From Acinetobacter tandoii DSM 14970 = CIP 107469 (GTDB lineage: Bacteria > Pseudomonadota > Gammaproteobacteria > Pseudomonadales > Moraxellaceae), in the NCBI RefSeq assembly GCF_000400735.1, contig NZ_KE007362.1:122276-186275 (forward strand): a DNA stretch of 64,000 nt, given 5' to 3'. Below, one piece after another: positions 51,476 through 58,899 of this stretch. Positions within the stretch are counted from its first letter, which is position 1. Each line of letters begins with the position of its first letter. The position numbers and the translations under genes are program-made. The notes below the pieces were generated by a model. It was not told where the DNA came from. It did not search any database and was given only the letters and a program-made list of their open reading frames with translations.

Positions 51476-51964
51476 ATGCCATCGTTCGATATTGTTTCAG
51501 AATTAGAGATTTTTGAAGTAAATCATGCAGTTCAAAACACGCAAAAAGAAATTGCAACGCGTTTTGACTTCCGCGGACAAGATGTTTCTATTGAACTCAA
51601 TGAAAAGTCTAAAGAAATTAAAATTAGTACTGAAAGTGATTTCCAATGCGAGCAAGTGTATAACATGTTGGAAAACCATTTTTATAAGCGCAAAGTCGAT
51701 GTTCAAGCTTTAGATCCGCAAAAAGCCACAGCTTCAGGTAAAAATGTGATTCAAGTGATCAAACTGAAAGATGGTCTTGACTCTGATACTGCAAAAAAAA
51801 TTAATAAAGCCATTAAAGAAAGTGGCATTAAAGTGCAATCTTCAATTCAAGGCGACAAGATTCGTGTGACTGATAAAAAGCGCGATACTTTACAGCAAGT
51901 CATGAATTTCTTGCGTGAACAACAATTCGGACTTCCATTGCAATTTAATAACTTTAAAGACTAA
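51476..51964 (+). CDS. yajQ: YajQ-family nucleotide-binding protein
   Basis: YajQ-family proteins bind nucleotides including cyclic di-GMP in Xanthomonas; the role here is not certain. The ATG at 51476 (MPSFDIVSELEIFEVNHA) is the family-conserved start and has AAAGGT upstream; a longer upstream frame overlaps the divergent rhodanese gene. The 162-residue protein contains TRFDFRGQDVSIELNEKSK, read across two strands, and VIQVIKLKDGLDSDTAKKI, with normal length. Confidence 0.94.
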   Translation: MPSFDIVSELEIFEVNHAVQNTQKEIATRFDFRGQDVSIELNEKSKEIKISTESDFQCEQVYNMLENHFYKRKVDVQALDPQKATASGKNVIQVIKLKDGLDSDTAKKINKAIKESGIKVQSSIQGDKIRVTDKKRDTLQQVMNFLREQQFGLPLQFNNFKD

Positions 51965-51998
51965 TGTGAGGCCACCCCTAAACATCTAGAGGTATGAT

Positions 51999-52496
51999 AT
52001 GACTCAAAGCAATCGTTTATCCAAACTGGTCAAAGCCACATCGAAATTCCCGCAAGGGATTCGAACTACCCTTTGGAGCAAAGCCTTTGGTCGTATTGTA
52101 CCGATGGTCGGTACAGCCAATATTCGTTATCTGGAAGTTGACCAGCATCATGTGGTCGTACGCATTGAAAATCAACGTAATATGCAAAACCACATTAAAG
52201 GCGTGCATGCAGCAGCAATGGCGTTATTGGCTGAAACTGCAACAGGTTTTTTAACAGGCTTACATGTTCCAGATCATCGCATTTTACTGATTAAAAGCCT
52301 ACATGTTGATTATTTGAAGGTTGCGCAAGGTGGACTCACTGCGACAGCAAGCTTAAGTTCAGAACAGCAAACGTTTATTGCAGAGCAGGAAAAAGGTGAA
52401 TTGCTGATTCCTGTAACTGTAATTGATGATGCAGGCAATGAACCAATTCAATGCCAAATGCTTTGGGCGTGGTTACCTAAGCGCAAGTCGGCTTAA
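51999..52496 (+). CDS. DUF4442 hotdog-fold protein
   Basis: This is a predicted hotdog-fold thioesterase-like protein of unknown substrate. The 165-residue product contains RNMQNHIKGVHAAAMALLAETATG, split across the central helix, and LHVDYLKVAQGGLTATASL, matching DUF4442 proteins. It follows yajQ after about 35 bp. A terminator closes it against the convergent YciA-like thioesterase, a second hotdog protein. Confidence 0.82.
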   Translation: MTQSNRLSKLVKATSKFPQGIRTTLWSKAFGRIVPMVGTANIRYLEVDQHHVVVRIENQRNMQNHIKGVHAAAMALLAETATGFLTGLHVPDHRILLIKSLHVDYLKVAQGGLTATASLSSEQQTFIAEQEKGELLIPVTVIDDAGNEPIQCQMLWAWLPKRKSA

Positions 52497-52508
52497 AATA
52501 GAGGCATA

Positions 52509-52535
52509 AAAAAACCAGCAGATTGCTGGTTTTTT
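52509..52535. terminator. Terminator between DUF4442 and YciA-like genes
   Basis: An 11-bp stem AAAAACCAGCA/TGCTGGTTTTT with a GAT loop and A/T flanks can work for both convergent genes. Confidence 0.88.
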
Positions 52536-52544
52536 TATTGAAGC

Positions 52545-52967
52545 TTAAGCAGATGGAGTGTTCATAAACTTCTGCTTCACTTCTTCAGGAATTTGACGTT
52601 TGTTGCCTTTCACATCCACAGCCACAAAAGTGAATACACCTTCTGTGACGCGTTTTGCCTCACGCGAGCTGTCATGGCTATCCCAGACTTCAATTTGCAT
52701 TTGAATTGAAGTATTGCCGACTTTTAAAATTTTGGTATAACAACTAATCACATCCCCAACTTTTACTGGCACTAGAAAAGTCATCTGATTAATTGAAATT
52801 GTTGCACAACGCCCTTTACTAAAGCGTTCTGCGTGGATTGCTCCAGCCAAGTCCATTTGTGACACAATCCAGCCACCAAATACATCGCCACTCCAGTTGG
52901 TATCCGCTGGCATCGCGATGGTTTGAAGAGATAACGTCCCTTCTGGTTTTACATGAATATCTGACAC
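52545..52967 (-). CDS. YciA-type acyl-CoA thioesterase
   Basis: This hotdog thioesterase would hydrolyse acyl-CoAs. The 140-residue protein has the catalytic-core pattern MPADTNWSGDVFGGWIVSQMDLAG and FSKGRCATISINQMTFLVPVKVGDV, read across strands, as in YciA. It is convergent with the DUF4442 gene and lies 34 bp downstream of trxC. Confidence 0.9.
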   Translation of the reverse strand: MSDIHVKPEGTLSLQTIAMPADTNWSGDVFGGWIVSQMDLAGAIHAERFSKGRCATISINQMTFLVPVKVGDVISCYTKILKVGNTSIQMQIEVWDSHDSSREAKRVTEGVFTFVAVDVKGNKRQIPEEVKQKFMNTPSA

Positions 52968-53001
52968 GATTTCTCCAAGCCTATTGTGCTTTGACTAGGC
53001 A

Positions 53002-53427
53002 TTAGACATTTAAATGTTGATCTAGCCACTGTTGTAGTTCACTCGATCTAAGCGCACCGCTTATTCTAGCAATTTCATTGGTTTTATTCATCAACACGAG
53101 GGTTGGAATACTCCGCACATGAAAAGCGCTGCTTAAACGAGGAGACTCCTCCGTATTAATCTTGGCAAAAATCACACGAGGGTTCTGTTTTGCCACGGCT
53201 GCGAAATGAGGAGCCATCATTTTACACGGTCCACACCAGTCTGCCCATAAATCAATCAAAATAGGTAAATCACTGTGCGTGATGAACTGACTAAAATTTT
53301 GCTCATTCAAGTCAATGGGAGCTAGTGGAATCAAAGGTTGGTGGCACTGACCACAGCTGGGCTGGGCTTCAATTTTTTCTTCAGGCACGCGATTCTTCGC
53401 CAAACAGGATGGGCATACAATAATCAT
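53002..53427 (-). CDS. trxC: Thioredoxin 2
   Basis: TrxC is a zinc-containing thioredoxin induced by oxidative stress in E. coli. The 141-residue protein begins with a zinc ribbon CPSCLAKNRVP and CGQCHQPL, then a thioredoxin domain with LWADWCGPCKMMAPHF and the cis-proline in SIPTLVLM. Its start overlaps the upstream hydrolase stop by 4 bp, implying translational coupling. Confidence 0.95.
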   Translation of the reverse strand: MIIVCPSCLAKNRVPEEKIEAQPSCGQCHQPLIPLAPIDLNEQNFSQFITHSDLPILIDLWADWCGPCKMMAPHFAAVAKQNPRVIFAKINTEESPRLSSAFHVRSIPTLVLMNKTNEIARISGALRSSELQQWLDQHLNV

Positions 53428-54323
53428 GAGCTGACTCCAATATGTTGATGTAAGAATTCTAATTGGGTCGAAATGGCTTTTTCAAACCACGGATGATGAT
53501 AAATATCGAAATGTTTCATCTCCCATTCATAATATTGCACATAAGGTGCGATATTAGTAGCAGCCTCACGACTCGAAGCGATTGGCATTAAACTGTCTTC
53601 TTTGGCTGCAATAAATAGCACTGGAATACTAATTTTACGAACTTCCTGGATAGGACGATAACGAATCAGATTAAAGAATACCCGTGCTGGAATTTCACCA
53701 CTCCAAAAATAGTCTGGGTGAACAATCGACATATAACCTGAATAACTGTCCTCTGTCGGCATAAAACTAAGATCATCACGACTTACAACAGGTAAGGTTT
53801 TACAGGCCATCCCGACTTTACCCCCCATATAATCTTGACTGGAAATTTTTAGTGCTTTGGATAACTGAGGAATCGGGTAAAGTTTGCCCAGCTCACTACC
53901 ATCAACCATCGGCACTTGCACCATCACCGCTTGAATATTTTTCAATTCACTGGCTAACGTCAAGACATAACCACCGCTCAGTGCTGTTCCCCACAAAATA
54001 ATCCGTCGTGAATCAATCGACTTGCGTTCCTGAAGATGAGCAATCATCGTTCGCCAGTCGTCTAACTGCGAGCTAATAGAGACCAACTCACGTGGTCGCC
54101 CTGTACTGCCACCCCAATAGCGATAATCAAACAACACCACAGCGTAACCGGCTTGTGCAAATTGTTTCGCGTATTGCACCAGTTTAAACTGACGTAAGCC
54201 AGCCAAGCCATGTGCCATCAATATAACTGCTGGTTTATGTTCCGTTTTGGGCCGATAAAAATCTGCCGCAAGTACTTCCTGACCACTTTTGACATATAAA
54301 GGCTCGACCGTGTAAGCGTGCAT
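53424..54323 (-). CDS. Alpha/beta hydrolase-fold protein with altered nucleophile elbow
   Basis: The 299-residue protein has the oxyanion-hole segment LMAHGLAGLRQF, the acid in FIAAKEDSLMP and a histidine in MKHFDIYHHPWF. The elbow reads LWGTALSGGYVL: where relatives of this type usually have GTSxSGG, residue 114 is alanine (codon 53982-53984), although Ser116 remains nearby. It may therefore be inactive or use Ser116. It overlaps trxC by 4 bp. Substrate unknown. Confidence 0.8.
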   Translation of the reverse strand: MHAYTVEPLYVKSGQEVLAADFYRPKTEHKPAVILMAHGLAGLRQFKLVQYAKQFAQAGYAVVLFDYRYWGGSTGRPRELVSISSQLDDWRTMIAHLQERKSIDSRRIILWGTALSGGYVLTLASELKNIQAVMVQVPMVDGSELGKLYPIPQLSKALKISSQDYMGGKVGMACKTLPVVSRDDLSFMPTEDSYSGYMSIVHPDYFWSGEIPARVFFNLIRYRPIQEVRKISIPVLFIAAKEDSLMPIASSREAATNIAPYVQYYEWEMKHFDIYHHPWFEKAISTQLEFLHQHIGVSS

Positions 54324-54447
54324 ACGCGCTCCAGTACGTTATTTTATGGTTGTAATCATTTATAAAAATTTCAACAGATTCAACAGTAGAATCTGCTTAA
54401 TGCTATCATAAAGCATATATTGTTTAATTGGATGATGGAGTGACATA

Positions 54448-54783
54448 ATGAGCGAAAATGTAGGCTTCGCAGGTCAAATCGGCCCTGAGCATGTAGAACA
54501 AGTTGTCGAAAAAGGATTCAAGTCTATTATCAACAACCGCCCAGATATGGAAGGTGGACCAGAGCAACCCACAAGTGCTCAAATTGAAGAAGCAGCACGT
54601 GTTGCAGGACTCGACTATGTCTATCAACCAGTCGTAGCAGGTCAAATTACCGAGCTTGATGTACGTACTTTTGCCAATCATTTTAATGAACTTCCAAAAC
54701 CCGTTTTAATGTTTTGCCGTACAGGCAATCGTTCAAACAATTTATATCAACTGGCAAAACAAATGGATTTGCTGGATGATTAA
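54448..54783 (+). CDS. DUF442/TIGR01244 sulfurtransferase-phosphatase-like protein, cytoplasmic
   Basis: This 111-residue protein belongs to the beta-lactamase-hydrolase-like (DUF442) family, which has a phosphatase or rhodanese-like fold and is often linked to sulfide or persulfide metabolism. The active loop is MFCRTGNRSNNL, with Cys and Arg conserved. Also typical are KGFKSIINNRPDMEGG and NELPKPVLMF. No signal peptide is present. The stop overlaps the start of a paralogue by 8 bp (ATGATTAA). No partner such as a persulfide dioxygenase is adjacent. Confidence 0.88.
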   Translation: MSENVGFAGQIGPEHVEQVVEKGFKSIINNRPDMEGGPEQPTSAQIEEAARVAGLDYVYQPVVAGQITELDVRTFANHFNELPKPVLMFCRTGNRSNNLYQLAKQMDLLDD

Positions 54784-55201
54784 GCAACTCTTGACTACAT
54801 GCATTTTGTGTAGTGTTTTGCTGAATAGTACATCCCTTTTCGCTCAGAAAACTCAAATGCTTCAAGCACTGAGCGAAAACCTTACCGTTTCTGGTCAGCT
54901 TGATAACAAAACGTTTCAACTACTGTTAAAACAGGGATTTAAGTCTGTAATTGTGAATCGGCCCGATCAGGAAATGGGAAATAATGTTTCTGTCAGTCAG
55001 TTACGCAATATTGCGGAGCAATCTCACGTAAGTGTCATTTACCAACCTATTGAAAACGGTAAAATTACGCAAACAGATATCATTGAATTTTCAAAGTACT
55101 ATAACGAACTTCCTAAACCCATTTTAATGATTTGTAAAAGTGGTCAACGCTCAAGCGAATTATTTAATGAAGCACGCAAGCAAGGTTTATTACATGAATA
55201 A
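54776..55201 (+). CDS. DUF442 paralogue with signal peptide, predicted periplasmic
   Basis: This 141-residue protein is clearly paralogous to the preceding gene: KQGFKSVIVNRPDQEMG and YNELPKPILMICKSGQRSSE match it closely. The active loop CKSGQRS retains Cys and Arg. Unlike the first copy it has an N-terminal signal peptide (LLTTCILCSVLLNSTSLFA), so the domain probably acts in the periplasm. Its stop overlaps the next small gene by 8 bp (ATGAATAA). The function is not known. Confidence 0.85.
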   Translation: MIKQLLTTCILCSVLLNSTSLFAQKTQMLQALSENLTVSGQLDNKTFQLLLKQGFKSVIVNRPDQEMGNNVSVSQLRNIAEQSHVSVIYQPIENGKITQTDIIEFSKYYNELPKPILMICKSGQRSSELFNEARKQGLLHE

Positions 55202-55298
55202 ATTATTGATCGTTGTACTCTGTACTTCCATCCTATCTGCTTGTACATCTATGGATGTACGTCCTACGGTTGGTGTGAGTGTTGGAACATCAATTTAA
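55194..55298 (+). CDS. Very small predicted lipoprotein (34 residues)
   Basis: A short frame encodes a signal peptide with lipobox LSAC at residues 14-17, followed by TSMDVRPTVGVSVGTSI and stop. The ATG overlaps the previous stop by 8 bp (ATGAATAA), the same geometry as the junction before it, which supports translation by coupling. A strong terminator lies 14 bp after its stop, so this is the operon end. No family is recognised; it is too small for many gene callers. Confidence 0.65.
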   Translation: MNKLLIVVLCTSILSACTSMDVRPTVGVSVGTSI

Positions 55299-55311
55299 AT
55301 TTTCGCTCAAA

Positions 55312-55339
55312 AAAAAACAGCGCCGAAGCGCTGTTTTTT
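55312..55339. terminator. Bidirectional terminator between small lipoprotein and Ig-repeat lipoprotein genes
   Basis: A 12-bp stem AAAAAACAGCGC/GCGCTGTTTTTT with a CGAA loop closes the two convergent transcripts. Confidence 0.88.
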
Positions 55340-55346
55340 AATGTAC

Positions 55347-57365
55347 TTAATTTAGTGTGATAATTCTGGTTGTTATTTTATTTGGAGCATTGATAGTAAT
55401 TTTGACGTCATCACCGACTACACATTTTTGTAATCGTGCCGTATATTTAACTCCTTCATTTGAATCTAATGTAAAAGTTGAAGGTGTTAACATTGCAACA
55501 ACACTTGGTACTTTGACATCACCTGACAAGATATCTGCTTCACAGTCCAAATTATTATCAGTATTGTCTTTCACTGTAACAGCTACTGTTGTCCCTGATG
55601 GCATTGGTACCGTTTTAGCGCTATTTCCATAAACTTGGAAAGTAAAAATATTAGATGTAATATCAGTCATAATAGTATTTACACCTGATACGCCATAAAA
55701 AGTAGGCGTATCACTTGCAAATGCAAAAATAAGTTGTTGACGAATTACAGCATCTAAATTTGTGTCACATGTTCCAGCAATATTCGGCTCCGTCATTAAG
55801 GACGCACCACAAGTTCCCTTTGCACCACGCTTATAAATGAATTCACCTAAGTTTGCATTATATGTATTGTCTTCATTATCATCACGGAAAAAATCACCAA
55901 TATTCGTGCTATTTCCAAGTTTATCTTCTAGCTTATCAACAGCAGCGTTATAGACATTGTCTCCATCAACATCAATAAATGATTTATCACCCTCAACATA
56001 AGCTAAAACGGTTACGCGATTATCCACAGGACGAGGATTCTGTGTTGCTAATGTCACTGAACATGCACCTTCGGTTGATGCACAATTAGGAGTAATACTT
56101 CCACCTTCGGCAAGGAAACTGATCACAGTACCATCTGGGACAGGGTTACCCACACGATCAACCATACGAGCGGTGACTATCGCAGTATCACCATCTTTAT
56201 CATTCTGCAATGAATTCTTAGAGACAGATATACTTAAGCCATTTTGTGTTACACGTCCAGTTGAGATAGCAACGTTTTTAGATAAGGCATAAACATTGGA
56301 ATTGGAAGCTAATGTCGCTTTAATTTCAACAGGACCTGGTTTATTACCTGGGTACAGATTAACTACAATTTTACCAGTTGAATCACTTTTTAACGTTTTC
56401 GCTGTTTTGTTGCCAAACGTGACAAAGCTAAGCCCTTCTGGACCGCGTACTAATTCAATATTAACATCTTTATTAGAGGCAGGGACACCATTTGCATATA
56501 CTGTAAACTCAATTTGACCACTTGATGCTGAACCACTACTTTGAATACCCAAATTAACAGCATCTGATGTATAAACTAAGGAATTAGCTTCAATTGAGGC
56601 AATATTTACGCTGATTGTTTTAGAAATAGCACCATTACTTCCACTTACTGTAATCGTTTGTGTACCTTCACAAAGTTTACCATTGGCATCAATCGCTTTA
56701 TAAGTTGAAGTTACATCGCCCTGATTTGAGGAAACTACAGAAGAATTATCAAAAGTACCACAGCTAGTTGTGAAGTTCACAGTCACATTATTTTGATTTT
56801 CACCAGTGCTCGCATCTTGGGTTTTCAAATTAATATTTGTCGATGCCCCTGATTCAAGAGTTGGATTCACAGCTGCAAGATTTGCAAAAAGAATATTCGC
56901 TGCTTGAAGCGTAAAGTAATATGGTTTTGATGTGGCTGTTTTTCCATCATATTCAGCTGTTGCCGAAAGTTGATAACTTCCTGTATCTGTAATATTGGTT
57001 GGTTTAATTGCAATGCTAGCAACACCCTCTGCATTTGTTAATACAGCACCATTAGAAGTACCAAACTCTACACCGCCACCCGTAAATTTGACTAAAGCGC
57101 CGCTAATACCCTTGCCAGATGAATCGGTTACTTTAACAGATGCTGTAGCTCCAGCAATAGTTACAGCAGTTGTAGCTTTATTATTAACATCAAAAAGTGA
57201 AATTGTCCCAATATTTACTGCAGAAGTTGAGGAACCACCACCAGTTGAAACACCTCCAGAATTATTATTTTCAAAATATCCACCACTTCCCCCTCCACCA
57301 CAACTTGCTAATAAAACACAAAGTGCAATAGTCGACAGTTTTAAACCAATCTGTTTATTATTCAT
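55347..57365 (-). CDS. Large Ig-like repeat (Big-1-type) surface lipoprotein
   Basis: The ATG at 57365 is chosen since it starts a lipoprotein signal peptide with lipobox LASC (Cys22) and GGGGA lies upstream. The 672-residue protein continues with a Gly/Ser/Asn-rich tether, then successive Ig-like domains, for example VTDSSGKGISGALVKFTGGG and DRVGNPVPDGTVISFLAEGG, typical of bacterial Ig-like (Big-1, invasin-type) domains. A Ca-binding-like DVDGDNVYNAAVDKLED loop lies near residue 510. Function unknown; cell-surface or adhesin roles are plausible. Confidence 0.82.
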   Translation of the reverse strand: MNNKQIGLKLSTIALCVLLASCGGGGSGGYFENNNSGGVSTGGGSSTSAVNIGTISLFDVNNKATTAVTIAGATASVKVTDSSGKGISGALVKFTGGGVEFGTSNGAVLTNAEGVASIAIKPTNITDTGSYQLSATAEYDGKTATSKPYYFTLQAANILFANLAAVNPTLESGASTNINLKTQDASTGENQNNVTVNFTTSCGTFDNSSVVSSNQGDVTSTYKAIDANGKLCEGTQTITVSGSNGAISKTISVNIASIEANSLVYTSDAVNLGIQSSGSASSGQIEFTVYANGVPASNKDVNIELVRGPEGLSFVTFGNKTAKTLKSDSTGKIVVNLYPGNKPGPVEIKATLASNSNVYALSKNVAISTGRVTQNGLSISVSKNSLQNDKDGDTAIVTARMVDRVGNPVPDGTVISFLAEGGSITPNCASTEGACSVTLATQNPRPVDNRVTVLAYVEGDKSFIDVDGDNVYNAAVDKLEDKLGNSTNIGDFFRDDNEDNTYNANLGEFIYKRGAKGTCGASLMTEPNIAGTCDTNLDAVIRQQLIFAFASDTPTFYGVSGVNTIMTDITSNIFTFQVYGNSAKTVPMPSGTTVAVTVKDNTDNNLDCEADILSGDVKVPSVVAMLTPSTFTLDSNEGVKYTARLQKCVVGDDVKITINAPNKITTRIITLN

Positions 57366-57516
57366 CAAAATTCCCCGAACATTATTTTGTTCAAAAGTCG
57401 TCATTAAAATTGTTAATTTGCAGTATGAAACCATAGAAGTAGCTTTATGTAAACAAAGCCAAATCAAATGTTTTACTATGTTAGTCTGAAGAACATTTAT
57501 TCAAATAATATCTATT

Positions 57517-58899
57517 ATGTACGACATCATTATTATTGGTGCTGGAACAGCTGGACAGGCTGCATATAAAGAAGCAATCAAACACACATCAAATATTTTA
57601 ATTGTAAATCATGGCCCTTGGGATACGACCTGTGCACGTGTAGGTTGTATGCCAAGCAAAGTACTCATTTCTGTAGCAAATCAACTGCATGATGCTCAAT
57701 CATTAGATCAAATTGGTGTAACAACATATCTACATCCTGATTCCCAAAAAATCATGCATCATGTACAGAACTTAAGAAATCAATTTACACAAGCAGCTTT
57801 AAAAGATGTCGAACGCTGGGAAACAAGCCATAAAATAACTGGTCAAGCTCACTTTATTAATGCCTCGACAATTGAAATTAATCAAAAGCACTATCAAGCT
57901 CGGAGTTTTATTCTAGCTGTAGGATCAACGCCTAGTTTTGATCTTGAATGGAAAAAAGAATTAGGATCTAAACTCATTACTTCTGATGAAATCTTTGAAC
58001 TGGAGCAACTGCCAGAATCTATCGCTGTGATTGGAAGTGGTGTTATTGCTCTTGAACTTGCGCAAGCATTACAGCGTTTAGGTGTTAAAACTACGATATT
58101 TGCACGTAGTCAAAAAGTCGGAACATTAACCAGCCCTTTACTACAAAAAATGGCACAAGAGCTTTTAAGTCAAGAAATTGAAATTAAATTCGAAGTGTTA
58201 CCTACGCACATTCATAATTCCAAAGATGGTGTACAAATCACCTATCAGGAATTTGACCAAGAACACCATCTAATCGCAGATTATTTATTGGTTGCCACAG
58301 GACGTCGTACATTATTAGATAATTTAAAATTAGAAAATATAAATGTTGAATTTACAGATTTGAAAAACTTACCTATTCATACAGTAACCAAACAGCTTGC
58401 ACACTATCCTATTTTTGTTGTTGGTGACGCTCATACCAACACACCTATTCAGCATGAAGCTGCACATGAAGGTCGCAATGCTGTTTTAAATTGCTTAAAT
58501 TTAAATAAGATCAAAAGCATTCGAAATTTAACTCCACTAGGAATTGTATTCTGTGAACCAGAAATGGCTATTGTGGGTCAAAGTTTTAAGCAAATTGAAA
58601 GCAGTAAAGTTCCTTATGTAACAGGGTATGTTTCTTATGCCCGACAAGGACGAGCACAAGTCTTAAGGAAAAACTATGGTGCCTTAGAAGTCTATGTCCA
58701 TACAGAGAGTCGTAAAATTCTAGGTGCAGAACTACTAATGACTTCCGCTGAACATTTAGCGCACTTACTCAGCTGGATGATTTCTGAAGACTGCACACTT
58801 GATCAGCTACTGGAAAAACCATTTTATCATCCAACTTTAGAAGAAGGCCTTAGAACTGCATTAAAGCATGCTCGACGCCAATTAAATGCTATTCAATAG
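57517..58899 (+). CDS. Dihydrolipoamide dehydrogenase-like flavoprotein
   Basis: This 460-residue pyridine nucleotide-disulfide oxidoreductase has an FAD-binding start YDIIIIGAGTAGQAAYKEA, the redox-active disulfide in TCARVGCMPSKVL, an NAD-binding IAVIGSGVIALELAQALQRLG and a C-terminal HPTLEEGLRTAL with the catalytic His-Glu pair. It resembles lipoamide dehydrogenases, but no 2-oxoacid dehydrogenase genes are near, so the partner is unclear. Its last 11 bp overlap the convergent transporter gene. Confidence 0.88.
   Translation: MYDIIIIGAGTAGQAAYKEAIKHTSNILIVNHGPWDTTCARVGCMPSKVLISVANQLHDAQSLDQIGVTTYLHPDSQKIMHHVQNLRNQFTQAALKDVERWETSHKITGQAHFINASTIEINQKHYQARSFILAVGSTPSFDLEWKKELGSKLITSDEIFELEQLPESIAVIGSGVIALELAQALQRLGVKTTIFARSQKVGTLTSPLLQKMAQELLSQEIEIKFEVLPTHIHNSKDGVQITYQEFDQEHHLIADYLLVATGRRTLLDNLKLENINVEFTDLKNLPIHTVTKQLAHYPIFVVGDAHTNTPIQHEAAHEGRNAVLNCLNLNKIKSIRNLTPLGIVFCEPEMAIVGQSFKQIESSKVPYVTGYVSYARQGRAQVLRKNYGALEVYVHTESRKILGAELLMTSAEHLAHLLSWMISEDCTLDQLLEKPFYHPTLEEGLRTALKHARRQLNAIQ

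Noticed and set aside
57366..57467. A 34-codon extension of the Ig-repeat lipoprotein
   Set aside because: It would place residues ahead of a clean lipoprotein signal peptide; the ATG at 57365 is better.
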